Origin: an uncultured Collinsella sp.
Lineage (GTDB): Bacteria > Actinomycetota > Coriobacteriia > Coriobacteriales > Coriobacteriaceae
Assembly: GCA_900554455.1 (NCBI GenBank)
Contig: USHT01000042.1
Location: forward strand, 1 to 8,139
Direction: 5' to 3'
Length of the DNA stretch: 8,139 nucleotides
This document shows, in pieces, positions 1 to 5,771 of the stretch (the first letter of the stretch is position 1; every line of letters begins with the position of its first letter). A program made the position numbers and the translations under genes. The notes beneath the pieces were generated by a model. That model searched no databases, was not told the origin of the DNA, and saw only the letters and a list, made by a program, of their open reading frames with translations.

Positions 1-557
1 GCGCACGAACGCGCCTCGAAGTACGTTGCCAGTGCGTCGCCCATGCCAGCGACCGTCATACGCAGCGGGGCCGCCGCGACCACGTTGGTATCGACCACGA
101 CCAGATCTGGATTCTTCTCGAGCATCAGGTAGCGGTCGAACGACCCATCCTCGTGATACAGCACCGAAATCGCACTGCACGGACCGTCCATCGACGCCGC
201 CGTGGGGCATACGCACAACGGCAACTCGGCATAAAACGCAACGGCCTTGGCGATGTCGAGCATCTTGCCGCCGCCAATACCCACCACCATGTCGCAATAC
301 TCAGCCTGGGCTTCCTTAGCCATTTCGACAACGGCCTCTTCCGTACACGGACCGCCATAAATCTTAAAGAACGGCTCACTCAGATCGTCGTCCAGAAATC
401 CATCGACGATCTGCCTGCACAGCCGATCCTCGGTGCCCTGGTCAAACAAGACATAGGCAGCGCAGCCCAACCATGACAAATACCTGCCCTGGCGCGAAAG
501 CTCCCCCGGCCCCTGAACATACCGGCCGGGACCGCCGTAAACCATAGGAAGCGCCAT
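1..557 (-). CDS. Glycerol dehydrogenase paralog, 5' part only (runs off the window)
   Basis: The minus strand is open without a stop from the ATG at 557 to base 1 (185 codons). It is complete at the N-terminus; the C-terminal half is outside the window. The product is a GldA-type NAD-dependent polyol dehydrogenase, a family that typically oxidises glycerol to dihydroxyacetone in the cytoplasm. Visible signatures are the nucleotide-binding GGGK at residues 95-98 with Asp101, the block around Asp124 reading SMDGPCSAISVLY, and GMGDALATYFEA, whose Asp174 matches the first metal ligand. The two histidine ligands would lie beyond the edge. By eye it is about half identical to the complete copy next door, but reads SMDGPCS where that copy has the family's STDAPCS. 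GAAGGGTGG lies about 8 bases before the ATG; a GTG at 569 is possible but too close to any ribosome site. Family call is firm; substrate is uncertain. Confidence 0.88.
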   Translation of the reverse strand, partial: MALPMVYGGPGRYVQGPGELSRQGRYLSWLGCAAYVLFDQGTEDRLCRQIVDGFLDDDLSEPFFKIYGGPCTEEAVVEMAKEAQAEYCDMVVGIGGGKMLDIAKAVAFYAELPLCVCPTAASMDGPCSAISVLYHEDGSFDRYLMLEKNPDLVVVDTNVVAAAPLRMTVAGMGDALATYFEARSC

Positions 558-590
558 ACGAGAATCCACCCTTCATCAAACAACGGTTGA

Positions 591-647
591 TGCAAAGTAA
601 CCTGACCCCCTGCACCAACTTGTGCATTGGGGACAGGTTACTTTGCA
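591..647. repeat. Palindromic GGGGACAGGT-type repeat in the leader of the partial dehydrogenase gene
   Basis: Two 19-base arms, 591-609 and 629-647, are inverted copies with one mismatch (605 against 633). A smaller inverted pair, TGCAC (611-615) and GTGCA (622-626), sits inside, so the whole segment can fold into one long hairpin. The right arm contains GGGGACAGGTTACTTTG, which shares its core with the palindrome at 7956-7990. It lies between the terminator of the upstream gene and the start at 557, ending 33 bases before that start. It is probably a dispersed intergenic repeat; effects on expression are inference. Confidence 0.75.
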
Positions 648-654
648 CCATAGC

Positions 655-691
655 AAAAAAGGGGCAAAGCCATCTGCTGGCTTTGCCCCTT
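655..691 (-). terminator. Rho-independent terminator after the complete gldA
   Basis: Read on the minus strand, an 11-bp perfect GC-rich stem (GGGGCAAAGCC pairing 679-689 with 661-671, 7-base loop at 672-678), extendable by two A-T pairs, is followed directly by six T residues (655-660). It begins 12 bases after the gldA stop codon. Confidence 0.92.
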
Positions 692-703
692 CCTTAGCTT
701 GAT

Positions 704-1804
704 CTACTCATCCATGAGATAGTAGTGGCCCAGTGCGTCGGCACCCAGGATGGCGTTGGCGACCATCTCGGGCGTCACCTCAAACGGCATGTTGCACATG
801 GTGTCCTCGGGCGCGCACGCGGCCTCGGCAACAATCATGGCCTTCTCGCGCGTAACCTCGGCAACGCCAAGTTCCTTCATCGTGACCGGCAGGCCCAGCT
901 CAATGCAGAAGCCCAAGACTTCCTCGAGCTTCTCGGTCGGGGCATCCTCGAGTACCAGCTGGACGATGGTGCCGAAGGCGACCTTCTCGCCGTGATACAT
1001 GTTGTGGCACTCGGGCAGCATCGTCAGACCATTGTGGATGGCATGAGCAGCAGCAAGGCCCGAGCTCTCAAAGCCAATGCCCGAAAGCAGCGTATTGGCC
1101 TCGATGATATGCTCGACGGCAGGCGTGAGCGCGCCCTTCTCCAGCGCGACCTTGGCCTTGACGCCGTCGGCCATAAGCGTCTCGTAGCAGAGCTTGGCGA
1201 GCGCCAGGCCGGCCATGCCGCCCTTACCGCCAGCGCAGGTGCCGCCGTCGGCATCGTGCGTCGCCTGGGCCTCGAAATAGGTTGCGAGCGCATCGCCCAT
1301 ACCGGAAACCGTCAGGCGCACCGGGCTCGCCGCGATAACCGTCGTATCCATCAGGACAATGTTGGGGTTTGCCTTAAGGAAGAGATACTTGTCGAACTGG
1401 CCGTCATCGGTATAAAGCACCGAAAGCGCAGAACACGGAGCATCGGTCGAGGCGATGGTGGGGCAAATGATAACCGGGGACTCCAGGTAATAGGCGACAG
1501 CCTTCGCGGTGTCGAGGATCTTGCCGCCACCGACGCCGACGATGATGTCGCAACCGTTGTCACGAGCGAGCGCAACCAGGCGATCGACCTCGCCCTTGGA
1601 GCACTCACCGTTAAAGTCCTCAAACAGCAGCTCGGCCTTAGCCTCGGCAAAGCCGCCCTCGATCTTGGCGCCGACGCGCTTCTTGCCCGAAGGCGTCACG
1701 ATGACGAGGGCCTTAGCGCCGAGCGGCTCGACATAGGAACCGAGCTTGGCCAGCTCGTCCGGACCCTGGATGTACTTGCTGGGGCTATTGAAAATTGCAG
1801 CCAT
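704..1804 (-). CDS. gldA: Glycerol dehydrogenase (NAD-dependent, metal-dependent)
   Basis: Oxidises glycerol to dihydroxyacetone with NAD+, and in fermenting cells can run in reverse or act on hydroxyacetone; cytoplasmic. The 366-residue length is normal for GldA. The N-terminus SPSKYIQGPDEL is typical of the family and fixes the start. The Rossmann-like half carries GGGK at 92-95 with Asp98, then PTIASTDAPCSALSVLY with Asp121. The helical half carries the metal ligands Asp171 (GMGDALATYFEA), His254 (AAAHAIHNGL) and His271 (YHGEKVAFGT), so the active site is intact. It stands second in the dehydrogenase array, 78 bases after the iron-containing alcohol dehydrogenase and behind that gene's terminator. 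The ribosome site is weak (GGGAT about 5 bases before the ATG). Very close to E. coli GldA in the conserved blocks; main doubt is the true physiological substrate. Confidence 0.95.
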   Translation of the reverse strand: MAAIFNSPSKYIQGPDELAKLGSYVEPLGAKALVIVTPSGKKRVGAKIEGGFAEAKAELLFEDFNGECSKGEVDRLVALARDNGCDIIVGVGGGKILDTAKAVAYYLESPVIICPTIASTDAPCSALSVLYTDDGQFDKYLFLKANPNIVLMDTTVIAASPVRLTVSGMGDALATYFEAQATHDADGGTCAGGKGGMAGLALAKLCYETLMADGVKAKVALEKGALTPAVEHIIEANTLLSGIGFESSGLAAAHAIHNGLTMLPECHNMYHGEKVAFGTIVQLVLEDAPTEKLEEVLGFCIELGLPVTMKELGVAEVTREKAMIVAEAACAPEDTMCNMPFEVTPEMVANAILGADALGHYYLMDE

Positions 1805-1820
1805 AACTATCCCATTCTCT

Positions 1821-1860
1821 AAAAAAGAAAGGGGCTCCGTACGGATACGTGCGGAGCCCC
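1821..1860 (-). terminator. Intercistronic terminator between the alcohol dehydrogenase gene and gldA
   Basis: On the minus strand a 13-bp stem (1848-1860 with 1831-1843, one C-A mismatch, 4-base loop at 1844-1847) is followed by a TTTCTTTTTT run at 1821-1830. It begins 22 bases after the alcohol dehydrogenase stop and ends only 16 bases before the gldA start, leaving no room for a separate promoter downstream of it. Confidence 0.92.
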
Positions 1861-1882
1861 TCGTTACGATAACAAGAGTCGA

Positions 1883-3106
1883 TTAGAAATCGATGTCGGT
1901 GTCGTAGTAGCAGGCCTTGAGGATCTTCTCGAAGTCGGCAGCCTTGGTCTCACGCGGGTTCTCGGGCGTGCAGGCGTCCTGCTCGGCGTTCGCGGCGATC
2001 TCGGGCAGCTTGGCGAGGAACTCCTCCTCGGAAACCATCTGTGGGTTCTCGGCGTCGACCTTCACGCCACCATTCGCGTAATCCTTGATGGACTGCGGAA
2101 TGTTGAGCTGGTCGTTGAGGTCGCGGATCTTCTGGACGAGCGCAGCGATGAGCTCCTCGTTGGTCTCGCCGGGAAGGTGCAGGATCTCCTTGGCCACGTA
2201 AGCGTAACGCTCGGCAGCACGGGGATCCTTGGAGTTCCACTGGATGACCTTGCCCAGGTACATGGCGTTAGCGGCACCGTGGATGATGTGGCCGTTCTCG
2301 AAGGCAGCACCGGTCTTGTGAGCCATGGAGTGAACGATGCCGAGCAGGCCCGAGGAGAAGGCGATACCGGCGATGCACTGAGCCTCGTGCATGTGCTGAC
2401 GGGCCTCATGGTCGCCAGCATAGGACTTGGGCAGCCACTCGACGATCTCGCGGATGCCGTGCAGAGCGTTGGCGTCGGTGAACATAGAGGCGCAGGTGGA
2501 AACGTAGGCCTCCATGCAGTGGGTCAGAGCGTCCATGCCGGTATGAGCGCACAGCTTGGCGGGCATGGTGTAGGTGAGCTCGGGGTCGACGATGGCGACA
2601 TCAGGGGTGATGTTGAAGTCGGCCAGCGGGTACTTGATGCCCTTTTCGTAATCCGTGATGACGGAGAATGCGGTGACCTCGGTAGCAGTGCCGGAGGTAG
2701 AAGAAATGGCGCAGAAGTGAGCCTTCTGACGCAGCTCGGGGAAGCTGAACGGCTGGATGATGTTATCGAAGGACTCCTCGGGATACTCGTAGAAGACCCA
2801 CATGGCCTTAGCAGCATCGATGGGCGAACCGCCACCGATAGCAACGATCCAGTCGGGCTCGAAGTCGCGCATAGCGGCTGCGCCCTTCATGACGGTCTCG
2901 ATGGAGGGATCGGACTCGACGCCCTCGAACAGCCTGACCTCCATGCCGGCCTCTTTGAGGTCGGCCTCAACGTCCTGCAGGAACCCGCCGCGGCGCATAG
3001 AGCTGCCGCCAGAAACGATGATGGCCTTCTTACCCTTGAGGTTCTTCACCTCGTGGCGAGCGCCCTCACCAAAGTACAGATCGCGAGGATTGGTAAAACG
3101 TCCCAT
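1883..3106 (-). CDS. Iron-containing alcohol dehydrogenase
   Basis: NAD(P)H-dependent interconversion of aldehydes or ketones and alcohols, probably a fermentative electron sink in the cytoplasm. The 407-residue product is somewhat longer than the usual 380-390 of the family and resembles the C-terminal half of AdhE and clostridial butanol or ethanol dehydrogenases. GGGSPIDAAK (91-100) is the nucleotide-binding turn; STSGTATEVTAFSVI follows at 136-150. Metal ligands are Asp192 and His196 in GMDALTHCMEAYVS, His263 in HSMAHKTG and His276 in HGAANA, so all four are present. The start at 3106 is preferred over an in-frame start at 3157 because a perfect AGGAGG lies 6 bases before it and the family N-terminus begins MGRFTNPRDLYFGEG. 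It is the first gene of the minus-strand array, with a long leader. Substrate cannot be told from sequence. Confidence 0.94.
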   Translation of the reverse strand: MGRFTNPRDLYFGEGARHEVKNLKGKKAIIVSGGSSMRRGGFLQDVEADLKEAGMEVRLFEGVESDPSIETVMKGAAAMRDFEPDWIVAIGGGSPIDAAKAMWVFYEYPEESFDNIIQPFSFPELRQKAHFCAISSTSGTATEVTAFSVITDYEKGIKYPLADFNITPDVAIVDPELTYTMPAKLCAHTGMDALTHCMEAYVSTCASMFTDANALHGIREIVEWLPKSYAGDHEARQHMHEAQCIAGIAFSSGLLGIVHSMAHKTGAAFENGHIIHGAANAMYLGKVIQWNSKDPRAAERYAYVAKEILHLPGETNEELIAALVQKIRDLNDQLNIPQSIKDYANGGVKVDAENPQMVSEEEFLAKLPEIAANAEQDACTPENPRETKAADFEKILKACYYDTDIDF

Positions 3107-3112
3107 ACTGTG

Positions 3113-3118
3113 CCTCCT
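3113..3118 (-). promoter_or_regulatory. Shine-Dalgarno site of the alcohol dehydrogenase gene
   Basis: Minus-strand AGGAGG, 6 bases before the ATG at 3106. It decides that start over the upstream in-frame codon at 3157, which would add 17 residues (rich in Lys and Arg) that the family does not have. Confidence 0.85.
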
Positions 3119-3147
3119 AAACAAGCCCCTCTTAGACTTGCGTATAT

Positions 3148-3172
3148 AACGGAGCACCCAATTGGCTCCGTT
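3148..3172 (-). promoter_or_regulatory. Perfect inverted repeat in the alcohol dehydrogenase leader
   Basis: AACGGAGC (3148-3155) and GCTCCGTT (3165-3172) are perfect inverted arms around a 9-base centre. It lies 42 bases before the start codon at 3106, next to an AT-rich TATATA (3142-3147). It could be a repressor operator or an mRNA hairpin; there is no U-tract after it, so it is not a classical terminator. Confidence 0.5.
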
Positions 3173-3387
3173 AGGACCGGTTTGCGCGTTGCCGGCGATG
3201 ACAATGCGCGATGTCTAAACGTCTCAACGCTCAAACAAACACTATTTTACCGTTCTGGTTGGTCAGTTATTCACCTAAAGCCGCCAATGATGAAACGTTT
3301 TTTCTATCCCTGAAGACCCTTGTGCGGCATTCATACTCCCAAGCTGGGCAAACGTTTTATCAAGGTTGACTACATATCCCGGGCAGG

Positions 3388-3515
3388 ACGGTGCCCCTCC
3401 AAAATATGCACCGTTCGCCGCCAAAAATCGACCGTTTGCGGCACCGTAATACCACTCGGTCGTCCAAGGTGCCGACATTTGTGCGACATCCGTCTTCGTG
3501 GTGCAAAGGTGCAAG
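3388..3515. repeat. Block of nested short direct and inverted repeats
   Basis: ACGGTGC (3388-3394) and GCACCGT (3408-3414) form an inverted pair. A 22-base stretch at 3399-3420 and a 21-base stretch at 3421-3441 are adjacent imperfect direct copies, both beginning CCAAAA and containing ACCGTT. GGCACC (3440-3445) and GGTGCC (3468-3473) form another inverted pair. GGTGCAAA and GGTGCAAG sit in tandem at 3500-3515. This density suggests a repeat-derived element or a structured RNA rather than a gene. Confidence 0.5.
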
Positions 3516-3550
3516 TCCAAGTGCGGCACCCCCGGTGTGCCACATGCGGG

Positions 3551-3568
3551 TAAACTAGAATCTTATAT
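3551..3568 (+). promoter_or_regulatory. Candidate -10 region of the TPR/murT-gatD operon
   Basis: An abrupt AT-rich run after GC-rich sequence contains TAAACT (3551-3556), TAGAAT (3556-3561) and TTATAT (3563-3568), 39-56 bases before the start codon. No good TTGACA-like -35 box is visible at the expected distance, so the exact hexamer is undecided. Confidence 0.35.
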
Positions 3569-3594
3569 AGAAACATTTGAACCCTAACCGCAGC

Positions 3595-3602
3595 AAAGGA
3601 GG
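3595..3602 (+). promoter_or_regulatory. Shine-Dalgarno site of the first TPR-like gene
   Basis: AAAGGAGG lies 4 bases before the ATG at 3607. It rules out the longer in-frame TTG start at 3577, which lies upstream of this site. Confidence 0.85.
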
Positions 3603-3606
3603 CCCC

Positions 3607-4683
3607 ATGGCATTCGATCCCATTCAAGAGGATTGCCATCGGCTCGTTCTTGAGGCCTTGCGCCGCGACAATATCCCGCTCACCGACGCTGCCGCCGTAG
3701 AGCATCTGATGGAACAATTCACCCGCAACCCCGCACCGCTCATCGTGCACGACCGCGACCGCGCCGGGCACCTCATTGCCAAGGTGGTCGAGGCTGTCGA
3801 CTACCGCATTCCCTTTATCCCTGACGATACCCAGGCAGAGCAGGAAGAGGCAGCTGCCGAGAACATGCTCCGCGAGGCAGCCGCGCTCGACCCGGCCAAC
3901 CGGGATGCCCAGCGCATGCTGACGGCGCTCACCGCCGAATCCAACGAGGAATACGTGCAGTATCTGGTGTCCAAGTGCGACGAGGTGGAGCATGACCTGG
4001 CGCTCAAAATCGCCTCGGCGCAGGACCCCTACGAGCGTGAGGCCGCAGGCGACCTTATGCGCCGTCCCTACCTGCGCTGGCTTGCCGCCCTTGCGTCACG
4101 CGCGCTCATTAGCGGCCGCTATCGCATGTCGCTCGAAGCCGCAAACCGCAGCCTCGACTTTGCGCCCAACGACCCCGCTGGTGTCCGCCACACCGCGATG
4201 CTCGCCATGGCAAAGCTCGAATACCCCGCCGAGGAGCTCAAGCGCTTTCGCTCTGCCCACTCCGTCCCCTATCTCGCCAACACGCCGCTGCGCCGTCGTC
4301 CCAAGGATGCGGAGCGCGACTTGGACCCGTGGACGCTCATCGCGCTGATGAGCGCTGCCTGGCGCGAGCTGGACTACGAGGGCGCCGAGCACTATTTGCG
4401 CATCCTTGCGCGCTCGTGTCCGCACGCAGCCGAGGCACTCTACTTCCAAACCGAGTTTCCCGATGGCGTCTATGCCCGCGTCAACGTGGGTGTGGGCTCC
4501 ACCGACGAACTTGTCCTTGCGCTGTCCGAGGCGACGCCGGTACTGCAGGAGGGCCTGGGCGCCCCCGACAACGCCAGTTTTGCCGCCTGGGTCGCCACCA
4601 ACGACATCGTGCGTTCCCAGATCGACGAGCGCATCCTGCGCGCAGCCGAGCAGGGGCTTCCATTTAAGGGAGGGGACCTCTAA
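3607..4683 (+). CDS. TPR-like helical repeat protein (first of a paralogous pair)
   Basis: I do not recognise a named family. The 358-residue product is predicted to be all-helical, soluble and acidic, with no signal peptide or membrane segment. TPR-like units are visible at about 84-107 (AENMLREAAALDPANRDAQRML), 155-188 (ending SLDFAPND, the typical TPR turn) and 241-272. A long charged helix links the first two. Such proteins usually mediate protein-protein contacts; no catalytic motif is seen. The C-terminal half aligns by eye with the next gene's product: helix pair ending in MLAMAKLE against VLLALARLE, DPWTLIA against SPWYLLA, and FAAWV against FAPWA near the end. Its TAA stop overlaps the next ATG by one base (TAATG), so the two are probably translationally coupled and their products made together. 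Function unknown. Confidence 0.85.
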   Translation: MAFDPIQEDCHRLVLEALRRDNIPLTDAAAVEHLMEQFTRNPAPLIVHDRDRAGHLIAKVVEAVDYRIPFIPDDTQAEQEEAAAENMLREAAALDPANRDAQRMLTALTAESNEEYVQYLVSKCDEVEHDLALKIASAQDPYEREAAGDLMRRPYLRWLAALASRALISGRYRMSLEAANRSLDFAPNDPAGVRHTAMLAMAKLEYPAEELKRFRSAHSVPYLANTPLRRRPKDAERDLDPWTLIALMSAAWRELDYEGAEHYLRILARSCPHAAEALYFQTEFPDGVYARVNVGVGSTDELVLALSEATPVLQEGLGAPDNASFAAWVATNDIVRSQIDERILRAAEQGLPFKGGDL

Positions 4684-5726
4684 TGGATCCGAGCGTCTAC
4701 ATCCCCGCCTACCTGGAGCGCACCTATCTGGCGTCGCACCCCGAACTCACCGATGCAGCACGCGAGCTTGTCCATAACGACGTGAGCGTCAACCCTCATA
4801 AGTATGCGCAGACCGAGCATGCCCAGGCACTGCTGTCCTATGCCGGTGTTCATCGCCACCTGCTCGACGAGCTCCATCGCATCGAGGACATGGGCAGTGA
4901 CGAGGAGTTCGAACAGACGCGTAATCGCCTGTTCGACGACATGCGCGATGAGCTGCTCAAAATTGTCCGCGTCGATGCACTGGCCGTCGACGCGCAGCTG
5001 CTCGCCATCATCCTGGCCGACACGCCCGTTGACGCCTGCCTGGGCGACTTGATGAAGCTCGAGGCGACCACGGCCGATTACCTGCAGCAAAGCGTGCCCG
5101 GGTTCGACATAGAAGCCCCGCACTACTGGGCCAATAATGTTTTGGCCGACGGTGTCACTGCAGCAGACCTTACCGTGAGCGAGCCGGCTCTTATCGGGTG
5201 GCTTCATACACTCGAGGCCATCTCGCAGCTGTGCATGGCGAGCGCCCGCTACCGTGCTGCCGCCAACTACGCCCACCGTGTTCTTAAGGCAGAAGGCTAT
5301 CCCACCCGAGCTGCAGGCACCGTGCTACTCGCCCTCGCTCGCTTGGAAGACGAGGACGGCTTTTTTGCCCTAGCCCACCAACTCGAGGAAGAGATCGGGG
5401 CTGACGCGCTCGAGAACTCTCCTTGGTATCTGCTCGCCCGCACGATTCTGCTGTTCAAAACAAACAAGATGCGCCCGGCGAAACGCGCGCTGCGTGAGTT
5501 TGCCAACCGTTGCGAGGGCGGCGCGTTCTTCTTGCTGAACCCCATGTACCAGACGCCGTACCTTCCCTGCCGGCCCGAGCCGCGCGATCCCTGGGATCTT
5601 TCGCACCAGGCCGTTTGGGAAGCGGACGGTATTATCTCGGACACTCCCGACTTTGCCCCCTGGGCCAATGCCTGTGAAGACGTGTCACAGCTTGCCCAGG
5701 AATTTGCGCGCCGCTACGGATTTTAA
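4683..5726 (+). CDS. TPR-like helical repeat protein (second of a paralogous pair)
   Basis: A 347-residue, acidic, all-helical protein without signal peptide or membrane segments; not a family I can name. The clearest TPR-like helix pairs are at about 170-204 (WLHTLEAISQLCMASARYRAAANYAHRVLKA, too divergent for a confident consensus call), 208-238 and 246-276. The C-terminal part contains a Pro-rich stretch (PYLPCRPEPRDPWD, 292-305) and ends in FARRYGF. Domain order and spacing match the preceding protein, so this is an old tandem duplicate. The start overlaps the upstream stop (TAATG), with GGGAGGGGA just before it, inside the end of the first gene. The murT-gatD fusion begins 45 bases further on with no terminator between, so a link to peptidoglycan precursor work is a reasonable guess from context only. 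Confidence 0.85.
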   Translation: MDPSVYIPAYLERTYLASHPELTDAARELVHNDVSVNPHKYAQTEHAQALLSYAGVHRHLLDELHRIEDMGSDEEFEQTRNRLFDDMRDELLKIVRVDALAVDAQLLAIILADTPVDACLGDLMKLEATTADYLQQSVPGFDIEAPHYWANNVLADGVTAADLTVSEPALIGWLHTLEAISQLCMASARYRAAANYAHRVLKAEGYPTRAAGTVLLALARLEDEDGFFALAHQLEEEIGADALENSPWYLLARTILLFKTNKMRPAKRALREFANRCEGGAFFLLNPMYQTPYLPCRPEPRDPWDLSHQAVWEADGIISDTPDFAPWANACEDVSQLAQEFARRYGF

Positions 5727-5771
5727 CGGCGCAAACGCCACGACCATGTCATCTATGTTAGGAACGGCTTC

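Larger units (their letters stand above)
3119..3606. other. Divergent intergenic region with regulatory sequence and repeats, no convincing gene
   Basis: This is a 488-base gap between divergent genes. It holds the alcohol dehydrogenase leader (about 3119-3250), two AAACGTTTT-type motifs (3293 and 3350), a block of short nested repeats (about 3388-3515), and the AT-rich start region of the plus-strand operon. Open frames of 77-84 codons cross it on both strands, but none has a ribosome site or a recognisable domain. A minus-strand TAAAAT at 3244-3249 is a possible -10 for the dehydrogenase array, without a good -35. Confidence 0.6.

Noticed and set aside
725..1822. 365-codon plus-strand open frame opposite gldA
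   Set aside because: It is a shadow of the minus-strand gldA in GC-rich DNA; the product is low-complexity with no domain, while the minus strand gives a full family match.
3119..3300. Rex operator or riboswitch in the alcohol dehydrogenase leader
   Set aside because: No TTGTGAA-N4-TTCACAA type palindrome and no known riboswitch core that I can recognise; only the AACGGAGC inverted repeat stands out.
2177..3313. 378-codon plus-strand open frame opposite the alcohol dehydrogenase gene
   Set aside because: Antisense to a gene with all metal-binding motifs intact; no ribosome site or recognisable motif.
3275..3529. 84-codon minus-strand frame (GTG start) in the divergent intergenic region
   Set aside because: No ribosome site before the GTG, no recognisable domain, and its repetitive part comes from the DNA repeats at 3399-3441.
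4680..5276. 198-codon minus-strand open frame opposite the second TPR-like gene
   Set aside because: Composition-driven antisense frame; the plus-strand gene has a coupled start and a paralog upstream.
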